DNA of 64,000 nt, taken from assembly GCA_002400405.1 (NCBI GenBank), contig DHFM01000046.1, positions 15,331 to 79,330 of the forward strand. The letters are read 5' to 3'. Below the pieces are notes generated by a model. The model saw nothing but the letters and a program-made list of their open reading frames with translations, did no database searches and was not told the DNA's origin. Of this stretch, positions 7,006 to 16,048 are shown in pieces (position 1 is the first letter of the stretch; every line of letters begins with the position of its first letter). Made by a program: the position numbers and the translations under genes. Source of the DNA: Candidatus Moranbacteria bacterium UBA4824. GTDB lineage: Bacteria > Patescibacteriota > Minisyncoccia > Moranbacterales > UBA2206.

Positions 7006-9770
7006 AAAATCAAAAGTTCAAAAAAAATCAATTTTTCTTCAATATTATACTTGTTGCTGTTTTCTTTTTTTCTCAAACTGGAATAGTTCAAGCAATTTCC
7101 GTTGACAATGTTATGGGAGTTAAATCTCCTCCTAATTTTTTGGATTCTATACTGGATGGTTATGGGATAGATAAAAATAAAGTCAAACAACAAGCTCAAA
7201 TTCTTAATTATGAAGATCAAAAAAAAGCTGCGCCCCAAGTTTCACTTTTCTTTGTTCCTGCTAATCCGGATGAGGGAGAAAAAATAACCGTAACCGCTTC
7301 GCCAACATATTTCATGAATGATCCCAAAGATCTATATTACACTTGGTTTTTAAAAAGCAAAGATTGCACTGACAAAAAATCAGATGATGAAAAATATTCC
7401 TATAATTCAAATTGCGACCTAAATAACGATGGGGAAGTTGATATAAAAGATTATAAAATAAAAGCCACAAGAATCATTGTTAATGGAGGCTTTATTATAA
7501 GTTCCGATGATATCTATAAATCATCCTCTGATAACGACGGCTATACGGCTTCTTCTGGTGGTAATGATCAAAAAGAAAAAATTCCTCATTGTTATATTCG
7601 CAATATAACCTCAGGCAAGGAATATGAGATTGATTGTACCAACGAAGAAGATAGTCATTTGTTTCCTCGTGCTGAATTTGAAAATTTTGTTGATTATAAG
7701 GGAAACGAAATAGATCTAGATAAACCAACCGGTGATGGAGATTTTGGCAGAGATGAAGAAAAATTTTGGCATACTGATCCTAACAGCAATGATACGGCCA
7801 ATCTGGGTCATCCTGACGAAGCTAATGTAACCGGTTTAGGAGTTACTAGTTTTACTTGGAGTTACCAAAAAGGCGACAAAGTTGGAGTAGCGGTAGAGGG
7901 AGTTTCCACTGAACCACCACCAACAGATGATTCTTCTTATAAAACCACCTGGGCAATGAATGAGGTAGTAGGTGATTTTGATGCTGATTTTACTAATGAT
8001 GATTATCCACAAACAACTGATGAAATTATCTCTACCACAATTGATCCATCTGAACCTACGCAAACGATTTATTTAACCAAAACAACTCTCCGAGAAATTG
8101 ATGGCGAGGTTATTGATGGCATAGGCAATATCAAAATTACTGAAACAATGCACAATGTCGTGAGAGTCACTGCTACTCAAGTTTTGGTAAGTGACACTAA
8201 TGTAGCTGAAACTGAAGAAACTCCCAATCCAATTATCACTTATTCTACGGCTTCCTTTTCCTCTGACGATTTTGAACTTGATGATGGCAAAATAGAAAAA
8301 CCATCCGATCTTGATGAATTTTTATACGACTCATTGGTTTCTCCCCAAGAAAACAGTGCTGGAAGCAACAAGCTTGATATTAACCTTTCTTTTTATCCTA
8401 ACAACCCCATGAATGATCCGGCTGGAATTTCTGGAGATGGGGACATACTTACCATCCATTCTTCCATTTCCAATGCTAAAGACACTAATTATCTACAATA
8501 CGATTGGAAAGTTTTTGCTGGAGCGGATATTAGTTCTGATGTGTGGGGTGAACCCCTTCTAAAAAAAGATCTATTAGAATCAACTCAATCAGTTGGCTTA
8601 GGAATTGATACTTTTAAATTCAAATTAGGCTTTTCTGATCCTGATACAGTCAAGTTTCTCAAGGTTGTTTTAACTGTCACGGAAAACACCGGAGAAGAGC
8701 ATCCTCGTAAAAACACTCAGGATGTTATTATACCGATTAATTCCACTACGGAAAAAATTAAAGTGTCTAATGTTTCAATGACAGACTTAACCGACCCCGC
8801 TGTTGATCCAAATAATTTATCTCGAGTAAAACTTACTCAAGGAGATGAAATTTGCAACTCTAATGATTTGGAAAAAGCTCTTTGCGCTGTGGCTAAAAAT
8901 CAAATTATCGCAATTTCTGTTCCAAAAGATAATTTTGAAGACACTGCCGCTAATAATCCCGATTTTCTTTGGACAATTGACGGCAAACCCTTTTCCTATC
9001 CCTATTGTTTTTTTGAAGATTGTAAGGAGGAAAAGCAAACTTACGTGGCGTATTTCCCAATTCTCAAGGAAGTTGGTGAACAATATTCTATAAATTTAAC
9101 CGCTACCAATGAAGATGGAGAGAAAATAAATTTAACCCGAAATTTCAAAGTAGTTGATCCGGAAATTACCATTATTTCCGACGACACAAAAAATTGCGAT
9201 CAAGTTATGCTAGGGGAGTATTTTGATGTCAATGGTCAATCATTTCCTGATTTAAGTCAACTTAATTTTTGGGCTTATACTAATTCCCCTATAAAATTGC
9301 GAGTTGCCCTGACCGGTTTTTCTGTTTTACCGGAAAATTTAAGTTGGCAAGTTGATAATAACTCTATAAATTCATCCAATGCTGGTGTTTATAATTTTAA
9401 TATTGATAATACTGGAATTCTAACTTTACCTCCCAAAGAAAAACAAGGGGAAAGCTATAATATCTCAGTTGGTACGCTTTATACGCAAAATAATTTAGCC
9501 AAAAAAGCCCTTAACGCTATTTGGGGAGTGACGTACAATCAATTTTATGAAAAAATCGTCTCTGATGATGCTATTATCACCATGCAAGACGCCCCAACCA
9601 CCACTGCTAGTAAAAAATCAAAAAAAATATTCGCCACTATCTATTCATCCACTCCCGCCTATCTAGCTTTTCTTCTGCGAATAGTTCTCACAATTTCTCT
9701 GATTCTGTTTATAACTAAATTGATTTTTTCATTTTCTCCGGAGACTATTTCGAGAGAAGAAGACTACTAA
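7002..9770 (+). CDS. Large secreted or surface protein with signal peptide and C-terminal membrane anchor
   Basis: A 922-residue protein. Residues 1-31 are a signal peptide (basic start, hydrophobic core, IVQA before the cleavage region). The body is Asp/Asn/Ser/Thr-rich and looks like a string of beta-sandwich (Ig/PKD-like) domains, with repeated WxxDG or WKVFAG-type segments. A calcium-loop motif CDLNNDGEVDIKDY, as in dockerin or EF-hand repeats, lies at about residues 136-150. A single hydrophobic helix near residues 885-910 is followed by a short charged tail. The ATG at 7002 overlaps the previous stop; the upstream TTG at 6942 would run into that gene. It is probably an extracellular part of the secretion/pilus machine or an adhesin; the exact role is unknown. 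Confidence 0.8.
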   Translation: MKNQKFKKNQFFFNIILVAVFFFSQTGIVQAISVDNVMGVKSPPNFLDSILDGYGIDKNKVKQQAQILNYEDQKKAAPQVSLFFVPANPDEGEKITVTASPTYFMNDPKDLYYTWFLKSKDCTDKKSDDEKYSYNSNCDLNNDGEVDIKDYKIKATRIIVNGGFIISSDDIYKSSSDNDGYTASSGGNDQKEKIPHCYIRNITSGKEYEIDCTNEEDSHLFPRAEFENFVDYKGNEIDLDKPTGDGDFGRDEEKFWHTDPNSNDTANLGHPDEANVTGLGVTSFTWSYQKGDKVGVAVEGVSTEPPPTDDSSYKTTWAMNEVVGDFDADFTNDDYPQTTDEIISTTIDPSEPTQTIYLTKTTLREIDGEVIDGIGNIKITETMHNVVRVTATQVLVSDTNVAETEETPNPIITYSTASFSSDDFELDDGKIEKPSDLDEFLYDSLVSPQENSAGSNKLDINLSFYPNNPMNDPAGISGDGDILTIHSSISNAKDTNYLQYDWKVFAGADISSDVWGEPLLKKDLLESTQSVGLGIDTFKFKLGFSDPDTVKFLKVVLTVTENTGEEHPRKNTQDVIIPINSTTEKIKVSNVSMTDLTDPAVDPNNLSRVKLTQGDEICNSNDLEKALCAVAKNQIIAISVPKDNFEDTAANNPDFLWTIDGKPFSYPYCFFEDCKEEKQTYVAYFPILKEVGEQYSINLTATNEDGEKINLTRNFKVVDPEITIISDDTKNCDQVMLGEYFDVNGQSFPDLSQLNFWAYTNSPIKLRVALTGFSVLPENLSWQVDNNSINSSNAGVYNFNIDNTGILTLPPKEKQGESYNISVGTLYTQNNLAKKALNAIWGVTYNQFYEKIVSDDAIITMQDAPTTTASKKSKKIFATIYSSTPAYLAFLLRIVLTISLILFITKLIFSFSPETISREEDY

Positions 9771-9776
9771 AAAATT

Positions 9777-9903
9777 TCCAAGTTTCAAGTTTCAATTTTC
9801 AATGAATTTTCAATATAAAAATTTTCAAAATTAAAGATATTGTAAATTGAAAATTAATCATTCACTGAAAATTGAGAATTGTAAATTGAAAATTAAAATA
9901 AAA
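9777..9903. repeat. AT-rich degenerate repeat block (TTTCAAGTTTCAATTTTCAA type)
   Basis: The gap between the large secreted protein and the pilin-transglycosylase gene consists of short imperfect direct and inverted repeats of tttcaattttcaa and ttgaaaatt. No ORF or terminator is evident. It resembles the other intergenic AT-rich repeat blocks of this window in style, not in sequence. Confidence 0.6.
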
Positions 9904-9908
9904 TTCCC

Positions 9909-10883
9909 ATGAAATTCACAAAAACAAAAATAATATTTCTACTTTTATTATTCATCAATTTGATTCCTGTTTTTTGTTTGGCTCAAACTTATAAGCCAAT
10001 GGAAGGAATTCCGGGGTTTATTACTCCCGGTCAAGATGTTAATTTTCCAGATTATTTAATGGCGATCTATAAATTCGGTCTTTGGGCGATTGGAATTTCG
10101 GCCGTTTTTATGATTATGATCGGTGGCTATATGTATCTCACTTCCGCTGGCAATAACGCCCAAACCGGCAAAGCCAAAGGAATCATCACCGACGCTATTG
10201 CGGGAGTTATCTTAGCGCTAGTGTCCTATCTTCTTCTCTACACCATCAATCCAGAACTGGTTCAATTCAAACCGCTTAATGGAATAACCTCATCTACGTC
10301 TTCATCTTCTGGAACAGGTACAGGAGGCAGTGGAGGCAGCACTGACGGCACAGATAAATACTACAAAAAAGCTTGTCCAGATACATCTTCAACCTCTCCA
10401 ATTGTTTTTTCTGGAGCTACTGATATTAACTTAAATCATGATTGTGATAAATATGATTCTCTTTTTAATTCTTATGGACAACAATATCAAATTGATCCTA
10501 AAATATTAAAAACAATCGCTCAAATAGAGTCGATTTGCGGAAAATTAACAAAAAGCGACGCCGGAGCCTGTGGATTAATGCAACTCATGGAAGATACCGC
10601 ACATAAAACTTGCGCTGAATTACTAGCCAGCGACGCTTTATCCGTAGAATCAGCCGCCAAATACATAAGCAATAACAAATCTGCGCACGGAGGAAATGTT
10701 GAAAAAATTCTAGCTGGATATAATAGTGGTTATGCAACAACCGGAACTGGAGGGCTTGCACCAAGCGAAGATTGCAAAAGCACGCCCGGAACCCTAAAAT
10801 ATCAATGTTGCGTAAAGCCCGACGAACTCGATGAAACAATTGGATATGTTTGGAAAGGTATGGGAGTAATGAAAAAACAATAA
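9909..10883 (+). CDS. VirB2/TrbC-like pilin fused to a lytic transglycosylase (SLT) domain
   Basis: A 324-residue protein. Signal peptide at residues 1-25 (ending CLAQ), then two membrane segments at about residues 55-76 and 92-115 separated by a short GNNAQTGKAKG loop, the pattern of TrbC/VirB2 pilins. After a Ser/Gly/Thr linker, residues 175-300 form a soluble lytic transglycosylase-like domain: YQIDPKILKTIAQIES with the putative catalytic Glu, then AGACGLMQLMEDTA and NKSAHGGNVEKILAGYNSG. The two jobs are usually on separate proteins (VirB1 and VirB2). It probably cuts peptidoglycan locally for the channel or pilus while being held in the membrane. Confidence 0.85.
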   Translation: MKFTKTKIIFLLLLFINLIPVFCLAQTYKPMEGIPGFITPGQDVNFPDYLMAIYKFGLWAIGISAVFMIMIGGYMYLTSAGNNAQTGKAKGIITDAIAGVILALVSYLLLYTINPELVQFKPLNGITSSTSSSSGTGTGGSGGSTDGTDKYYKKACPDTSSTSPIVFSGATDINLNHDCDKYDSLFNSYGQQYQIDPKILKTIAQIESICGKLTKSDAGACGLMQLMEDTAHKTCAELLASDALSVESAAKYISNNKSAHGGNVEKILAGYNSGYATTGTGGLAPSEDCKSTPGTLKYQCCVKPDELDETIGYVWKGMGVMKKQ

Positions 10884-10901
10884 TTTTTTAAAAAATTTAT
10901 T

Positions 10902-11378
10902 ATGCTCACTAAATTAAAAATCACAATTTTTTTGTTATTCATCGGAATCTTTTTGCCAATTTTTTCTGCCAATGCCGGCCTTGTTCCTTGCGGACTAAGC
11001 AATGATGATTCATCAACTCCAAATATTAAAGAGGATCAGCCTTGCACGCTTTGTCATTTGATTATTGGGATACAGAATATCGTTTCCTTTGGCTTGAAAT
11101 TGCTCATCACTGTGGCCGCGGTGGGAATTTTCATTTCCGGAGTAATGTATATCATTTCTTCCGGTAGTGAAGAAATGATGAAAAATGCTAAAGCCTTTCT
11201 CACTGCCAGCCTCACAGGTTTCACCATCACGCTAATGGCTTGGTTTTTTGTTTATACCGTAATGTGGATTCTTTCCGCCGATCCGGAATCGATAACCGAT
11301 CCTAATGAAAAAGTTCTCATAGAACGCAAAGCTTGGAATAAGTTCGAATGTAGCACAGAAAGTTCCGCCCTAAAATAA
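10902..11378 (+). CDS. VirB2/TrbC-like pilin
   Basis: A 158-residue protein with a signal peptide (residues 1-25, ending ANA), a short Cys-containing segment (CGLS, CTLC), and two hydrophobic helices at about residues 55-80 and 100-125 around an SSGSEEMMKNAKAF loop. This is the two-helix pilin layout, and the loop and helices resemble those of the preceding fusion protein, so the two may be paralogues. The gap to the preceding stop is 18 bases. The acidic C-terminal tail of about 30 residues is longer than in classical VirB2. Confidence 0.8.
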   Translation: MLTKLKITIFLLFIGIFLPIFSANAGLVPCGLSNDDSSTPNIKEDQPCTLCHLIIGIQNIVSFGLKLLITVAAVGIFISGVMYIISSGSEEMMKNAKAFLTASLTGFTITLMAWFFVYTVMWILSADPESITDPNEKVLIERKAWNKFECSTESSALK

Positions 11379-11394
11379 TAAACAAATAGAAAAA

Positions 11395-12552
11395 ATGTCT
11401 ACTCTCAAGAAAATATTCTTTCTTTCCCTTTTTATCTTTTTTCTTTCCCTGCTTTTTTGGGGAATTTATGTTTTGTCTTTTAAAAAAACCGAACCGACTA
11501 AAAATACTATTCTCCCGCTAAATAATTCCAATAGTAATTTAACTTTACCAGAAAAAATTTCCCCTGCCTCAAGCACACAAAAAATTTCCTTAGTCTCAAA
11601 GGAGCCTGTTATTTCCCCAACAATTTCATCTAATGGAGGAAATATTCGATACTACTCAACTTCCGGAGAACTGAAAGAAACTGATTTTTCCGGCAGTACT
11701 TCAAAAAAAATAACTGATAAAACTATTTTTGGCCTAATAAGCGGAGTTTGGTCACCGGACAAATCAAAAATTCTCCTAAAAACCAAAAAAGGCGCTAGTC
11801 CATATTTTTTGCTTTTTGACACCAAAACCAATCAGCTCACTATGCTCAACAGTAATATCAATGAAATTTCTTGGCAGACCATATCCTCTAAAATATTCTA
11901 TAAGTATTTTGATTCAAATGGAAAAAAGAGCTCTCTAAATGTTTCTGATGCCAATGGGGAAAATTGGAAAAAAATAATTGACTTGCCTCATGAAAAAATA
12001 TCCTTTGCTCAAATTCCTCGTTCAGGACTGGTTTCTTTTTGGAATAATGGCGATGCTAATTATCAAACCAATCTTCAAACAGCCTCCCTTATCGGAGAAG
12101 ATATTAAAACTATCTACCAGAGCGGTTTTGGCGCTGATTATCTTTGGGATAATTCCGGCAATCATTGTTTGGTGAGTCAAACGGACACTAAGGGTGGCAC
12201 AAAATTACAGCTTGGCATTATAAATTATAACGGCGAAGGCTACAAAATTCTTGGATTGCCTACGATTGTTTCAAAATGTACTTGGTCAAAAGACAATGCA
12301 ACCATTTATTGTGCTCTTCCAGGAAACATTCCCGAAAATTCAATCTTGCCCAATGATTATAAGACTGGAAAATTTACCACTGTCGATACTTTTTGGAAAA
12401 TTAACACTGATACTGGCGAAAAAACTCGTTTAGTAGAAACCAGCGACATCTCCCAAGACTTTGATGCTTCTGAATTTTTTCTCAATACCGACGAAAGCTT
12501 GCTATTTTTTGTGAATAAAATAGATAAGAAGTTATATAAAATAATCCTTTAG
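11395..12552 (+). CDS. Membrane-anchored beta-propeller-like protein
   Basis: A 385-residue protein with an N-terminal signal anchor (residues 5-28) and a Ser/Pro/Asn linker. The body repeats a TolB/PD40-like pattern: GVWSPDKSKILLKTK, ISWQTISSKIFYKYF, YLWDNSGNHCLVSQ, CTWSKDNATIYCALPG. Such propellers fold outside the membrane and usually bind other proteins. It is the last plus-strand gene of the secretion locus, 16 bases after the pilin, and probably belongs to the same transcription unit. The specific partner is unknown. Confidence 0.7.
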   Translation: MSTLKKIFFLSLFIFFLSLLFWGIYVLSFKKTEPTKNTILPLNNSNSNLTLPEKISPASSTQKISLVSKEPVISPTISSNGGNIRYYSTSGELKETDFSGSTSKKITDKTIFGLISGVWSPDKSKILLKTKKGASPYFLLFDTKTNQLTMLNSNINEISWQTISSKIFYKYFDSNGKKSSLNVSDANGENWKKIIDLPHEKISFAQIPRSGLVSFWNNGDANYQTNLQTASLIGEDIKTIYQSGFGADYLWDNSGNHCLVSQTDTKGGTKLQLGIINYNGEGYKILGLPTIVSKCTWSKDNATIYCALPGNIPENSILPNDYKTGKFTTVDTFWKINTDTGEKTRLVETSDISQDFDASEFFLNTDESLLFFVNKIDKKLYKIIL

Positions 12553-12612
12553 CTTAACCTAAAAGAGAGCTTGCGCATTTGGATATATCGAGAGCTTACG
12601 TAGTTGACTCCA

Positions 12613-12700
12613 GCAGGTTCAATCGTCTCGATTGAAACGCATAGTTCTGATAATTTTTATATTCTGCCAGAAAATAAAAGTTCAGGCGAGACGCCTGAAA
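12613..12700. repeat. Paired-palindrome element (GGTTCAATCGTCTCGATTGAA / TTCAGGCGAGACGCCTGAA), left copy
   Basis: Two palindromes separated by about 40 bases. The reverse complement of the element at 18381-18473 aligns with it end to end at both palindromes, so the two copies are in opposite orientation. They bracket the minus-strand glycan genes at 12723-18325. Confidence 0.8.
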
Positions 12701-12722
12701 TTGCAAAGTACAAGCCCCGAAT

Positions 12723-13946
12723 TTATTTCAAAACCAAGAAATTCAACCAAAAAATAATCGCTAGATCATTCTTAAAATAAGTTGTGTCAAAAATTCCATG
12801 AATTAGAATGATTAGCATTATCCCAAGAGCCACGAATAAAACATCGTTAGGCTCTTTTTTTACCCTATGGAATAAATTTTGCTTTGTAAAATTATCCCGC
12901 ATAGCGGGATATTCCATAGGGTGAACCTCCCTGGAGACATCTCGCAAAAAGAAAAATGCCAAACCTAAAAAACCAACCATACCCATAATTCCGCCATAAA
13001 GCCACCAAGTTAAATATAAATTATTTGGATGTGGTACTGCCCATTCCAGATAGGGCGGATAGAATTTTTGATATTCCAGATATGTCTTTTGAAAATTCCC
13101 CGGTCCAATACCGAAAATAAAATTATCTTCAATTATTTTTACTGAAGCTTTCCAAATCATCATTCGAGAAGCTAATGAAGACCGAGAATTGGCTGTTAAT
13201 AGATCAATCATCTTTTTGTTATTTAACTGCGAAAGAAAAAGCGCCAAAATTATTATTCCTATTATGGCTATTTTCTTGGAAATATTTTTATTTTTTATTA
13301 AAACCAGAATTATAAGCGATGTTAGAATTGAAAACCAAGCCGAATAAGAGTAGGTAAGAAACAATACCATCACTATTGGAACAAAAAACAAAAAATATCC
13401 ACTCTTAACTTTATTTTTTTGAAAAATGAAAATAACAATTGCCGGCGCCAAATACATTGCCAGATAATTTGGAGAGTTAAATATTCCAGCTAATCGATTA
13501 TCATAAGTAAGAAAATTAGCCAAATAATATCCGCAAGAAATCAGTGCCACAAAAAACGCGGAAAAAAAATACGCCATAAAAATTCGATTTATTTTCTCTT
13601 TTTCTATCACCTGCCAAGCGAGAAAAAATAGGATTAATGGCACTAAAAACCAACTTTTCACTATTCCCCAAGAAACTAAACTGTTTCCACTGAGAAAAGT
13701 TGAAAGCAATGTTCCAAAAAGCATTAAACTGCCAAAAATTATATAATTTTTATATCTAGAAAAAAATTCTTTGATTTTGATTTTTATTTTTTCCCTGTCA
13801 GTAAAAAACCAAAATAAAAAAATTACTCCGATTATTATTTCCAAAACATTAGTCGGCAAAAACCATAATTTTATCTTCACTAAATACAGCGGGATAAAAA
13901 ACACCACCAAATAAATTAAATTTTCTAATATATTATTCTTTTTCAT
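12723..13946 (-). CDS. O-antigen ligase/polymerase family membrane protein (Wzy/WaaL-like)
   Basis: About 407 residues, with some 11 hydrophobic helices and the large periplasmic loop typical of the O-antigen ligase (PF04932) family, including FGIGPGNFQ and AVPHPNNLYLTWWLYGG with the conserved His-containing HNxYL-like motif. I chose ATG 13946 (MKKNNILEN), overlapping the upstream gene's end by 14 bases, rather than a longer start inside that gene. Near the C-terminus a 61-bp inverted-repeat element (12862-12922) is read in frame in a loop between two helices. It probably polymerises or ligates surface glycans. Confidence 0.85.
   Translation of the reverse strand: MKKNNILENLIYLVVFFIPLYLVKIKLWFLPTNVLEIIIGVIFLFWFFTDREKIKIKIKEFFSRYKNYIIFGSLMLFGTLLSTFLSGNSLVSWGIVKSWFLVPLILFFLAWQVIEKEKINRIFMAYFFSAFFVALISCGYYLANFLTYDNRLAGIFNSPNYLAMYLAPAIVIFIFQKNKVKSGYFLFFVPIVMVLFLTYSYSAWFSILTSLIILVLIKNKNISKKIAIIGIIILALFLSQLNNKKMIDLLTANSRSSLASRMMIWKASVKIIEDNFIFGIGPGNFQKTYLEYQKFYPPYLEWAVPHPNNLYLTWWLYGGIMGMVGFLGLAFFFLRDVSREVHPMEYPAMRDNFTKQNLFHRVKKEPNDVLFVALGIMLIILIHGIFDTTYFKNDLAIIFWLNFLVLK
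12862..12922. repeat. ACCCTATGGAATA inverted-repeat element inside an O-antigen ligase gene
   Basis: A 61-bp element with perfect 13-bp terminal inverted repeats (accctatggaata / tattccatagggt) and an inner hairpin (atcccgc/gcgggat). It is translated as part of a hydrophilic loop of the host gene. An element with nearly the same ends lies at 26568-26663. Confidence 0.8.
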
Positions 13947-15303
13947 AATGAGAAAAACGCGTAAGTCCGAAAAGCATAAGTAAAAGCGAAAGAACAATCG
14001 GAGAATAAAGACCAGTTTCCACCATTGAATGAGCTGAAAAGATAATCACACTTGTAAATATTCCAGCATAGATCATATCCTCCTTAGCCAAAATCCAAAA
14101 ATTCCAAAGAGTTACGAGTAAAATAAAAATCCAAACTAAACTAGCTAAGATGCCTTGCTCAACAGCGATATCCAAATAAGTATTATGTGCATAAATAGGA
14201 TTACGATAATCAATCTTACCATCCACCGCCAAAGAAAAATTACCAATCCCTGTGCCAAACAAAGGCTTATGCTTGATTGTTTCTAAAGATTTTTGCCAAA
14301 TGCTAATTCGTCCGGCGTTTGATCCTTCTTGCAAATCAAAACTAGAGTCAAATCGCTGTGAGACTGGCCCCGGGATAGTGAGCATTAAAAAAAGAAATAT
14401 CACTGCCAAACTCGCCATTATTTTATGTTTTGTTTGTGTTTTATTCCAAAAAACAAGAATAAAAATTGTAATACCCGCTATAATCGCCAAATATCCCCCT
14501 CGAGCAAAAGTCAATATATTTGCCAAAAAGATAGTCACAAAAGAAAGACCCCCGATAATTTTATTCTTTGAAATAAAAAACAATATCACCGAAATTGGTA
14601 GAATCATTCCCAAAAACAACGAGAAAGAGTGCGGATCAGGAAATGTTCCAATGGCACGAAAATAATTTTGTCCGGAAACGCCCACCAACCAACTCGGATA
14701 ATTCCTTACCATTTGCGTCAAATTTTCTCCCCAAAAAACCGGCCCGATAAAACTTAAATAGACTTTGAAAATTTCTTCATAATTCCAAATAAATTGCGAA
14801 AAAAATTGCACAATTCCGATAATTGCCACTATGGCACCAGCCCAAACCAAACTCGCTAGAGTCTTTATAACTTTTTCTTTGCTATTTAAAATATCCTTGG
14901 TTATAAAATAAAGCGGGAAAATGGAGAATAAATAGGCTAGTTTTCTTACTGACCAAAAATAATTTTGAGCAAAAAACAAAGAAATGAAACTTAGAAACAA
15001 AAAAAACAAGATCAATTTTGTTTGCACATCAAAAATAAAGATGTTTTTTTTACCCCCACACCAACTAAACCAATTTCTTTCTTTTTTATCAAATTGTTCT
15101 TGCTCATCAATATTACTTAAATCATCGATTTTATTTTTGTTTAGTTGGTGTGGGGGTTTATTTTTAATTCTATCATAAACCCAAACAGAAAAAAGGATTA
15201 GAATAAAAATCCTTAAAGAAGCTAGATCAACCCCCTGCGCCGGATTAAGCGCAATTTGAAAAGGTAGATAAAAACATAACAATAAGAAAAAATTAGATAT
15301 CAT
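13933..15303 (-). CDS. O-antigen ligase/polymerase family membrane protein, second copy
   Basis: A 456-residue polytopic protein of the same family as its downstream neighbour, with the loop motif FGTGIGNFSLAV and IYAHNTYLDIAVEQG (the conserved His-Asn of the active loop), then four terminal helices. Residues about 49-84 are a very hydrophilic insert produced by a 106-bp terminal-inverted-repeat element read in frame (15052-15157). Two adjacent ligase-type proteins suggest one polymerase and one ligase, or a diverged duplication; the sequence does not say which is which. Confidence 0.85.
   Translation of the reverse strand: MISNFFLLLCFYLPFQIALNPAQGVDLASLRIFILILFSVWVYDRIKNKPPHQLNKNKIDDLSNIDEQEQFDKKERNWFSWCGGKKNIFIFDVQTKLILFFLFLSFISLFFAQNYFWSVRKLAYLFSIFPLYFITKDILNSKEKVIKTLASLVWAGAIVAIIGIVQFFSQFIWNYEEIFKVYLSFIGPVFWGENLTQMVRNYPSWLVGVSGQNYFRAIGTFPDPHSFSLFLGMILPISVILFFISKNKIIGGLSFVTIFLANILTFARGGYLAIIAGITIFILVFWNKTQTKHKIMASLAVIFLFLMLTIPGPVSQRFDSSFDLQEGSNAGRISIWQKSLETIKHKPLFGTGIGNFSLAVDGKIDYRNPIYAHNTYLDIAVEQGILASLVWIFILLVTLWNFWILAKEDMIYAGIFTSVIIFSAHSMVETGLYSPIVLSLLLMLFGLTRFSHYEKE
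15052..15157. repeat. ACCCCCACACCAACTAAAC terminal-inverted-repeat element inside a gene
   Basis: A 106-bp element with perfect 19-bp terminal inverted repeats lies inside the O-antigen ligase gene at 13933-15303 without breaking its frame. The ends resemble those of the element at 42524-42647 (tcccccaccactttta...). The translated insert is Asn/Lys/Asp/Glu-rich, unlike the surrounding membrane helices. Confidence 0.85.
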
Positions 15304-15307
15304 TATT

Positions 15308-16042
15308 TTATTTTTTAAACTGTCTTTTTATTAGATAATAAAAGGATGATTTAAAAAATTGAATTTTTTGTTTAATTAAGCTCTTTCTGCTCTTGCCTCC
15401 ACTATGCAAAATAGTGAGCTCTGGGGAATATAAAATATCATACCCTAGCTCTCTTGCTTGAGCACACAAATCCATATCCTCTCCATACATAAAAAAATTT
15501 TCATCAAATCCTCCTATCTTGTCAAAAATATCCTTTTTGATAAACATCGCTGCTCCACTCACCCAATCAACGAAGATATCTTTTTTGCTTTCCCAAAAAT
15601 ATCGACTTTCTGTTATCCATAGATTATTTTTTATTATTTGAGTAAAGGTTGTTTCTTTGCCAGTACTCCATTCTTGCGTTTTTCCAGCATCAGTTACCAG
15701 CCTTGGACCTATTATAATAACCTTTTTATATTGTTTTATTTTAATTAGAATTTCTTTTATATAATTATCCATAAATTGAGTATCCGGATTCAAAAATAGG
15801 AAATTCTCTCCTTGAGCTTTTTGTGCCCCAAGATTACAAGCAGAACCAAATCCAATATTTTTTTTATTTTTATATAGTTTAACCCTTGAATATTTATCAA
15901 CTAAGTCCGTCAAGTCCTCTTTTTGATCATTATTAACAATAATGATTTCAAAATCCTCATCAAAAGAATACTTGCTTATTGAAAACAAACACTTATCTAA
16001 ATATGCCTTACTGCGATAATTAACAATTATAATTGAGACCAT
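15308..16042 (-). CDS. Family 2 glycosyltransferase
   Basis: A 244-residue GT-A fold glycosyltransferase. N-terminal VSIIIVNYRSKAYLDKC, the nucleotide-sugar region GFGSACNLGAQ, the DxD-like FLNPDTQF and the C-terminal acceptor region GGFDENFFMYGEDMDLCAQAREL identify a rhamnosyltransferase-like GT2. It lacks membrane helices and probably acts at the inner face of the membrane on lipid-linked sugars. It starts 6 bases downstream of the next GT2 gene and is followed after 4 bases by the ligase gene, so it is operonic. The sugar specificity cannot be read from sequence. Confidence 0.92.
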   Translation of the reverse strand: MVSIIIVNYRSKAYLDKCLFSISKYSFDEDFEIIIVNNDQKEDLTDLVDKYSRVKLYKNKKNIGFGSACNLGAQKAQGENFLFLNPDTQFMDNYIKEILIKIKQYKKVIIIGPRLVTDAGKTQEWSTGKETTFTQIIKNNLWITESRYFWESKKDIFVDWVSGAAMFIKKDIFDKIGGFDENFFMYGEDMDLCAQARELGYDILYSPELTILHSGGKSRKSLIKQKIQFFKSSFYYLIKRQFKK

Positions 16043-16048
16043 TAAAAA

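Noticed and set aside
13960..13985. GCGTAAGTCC sequence inside the O-antigen ligase gene as a third MITE end
   Set aside because: No inverted partner at a suitable distance was found, so it is probably chance.
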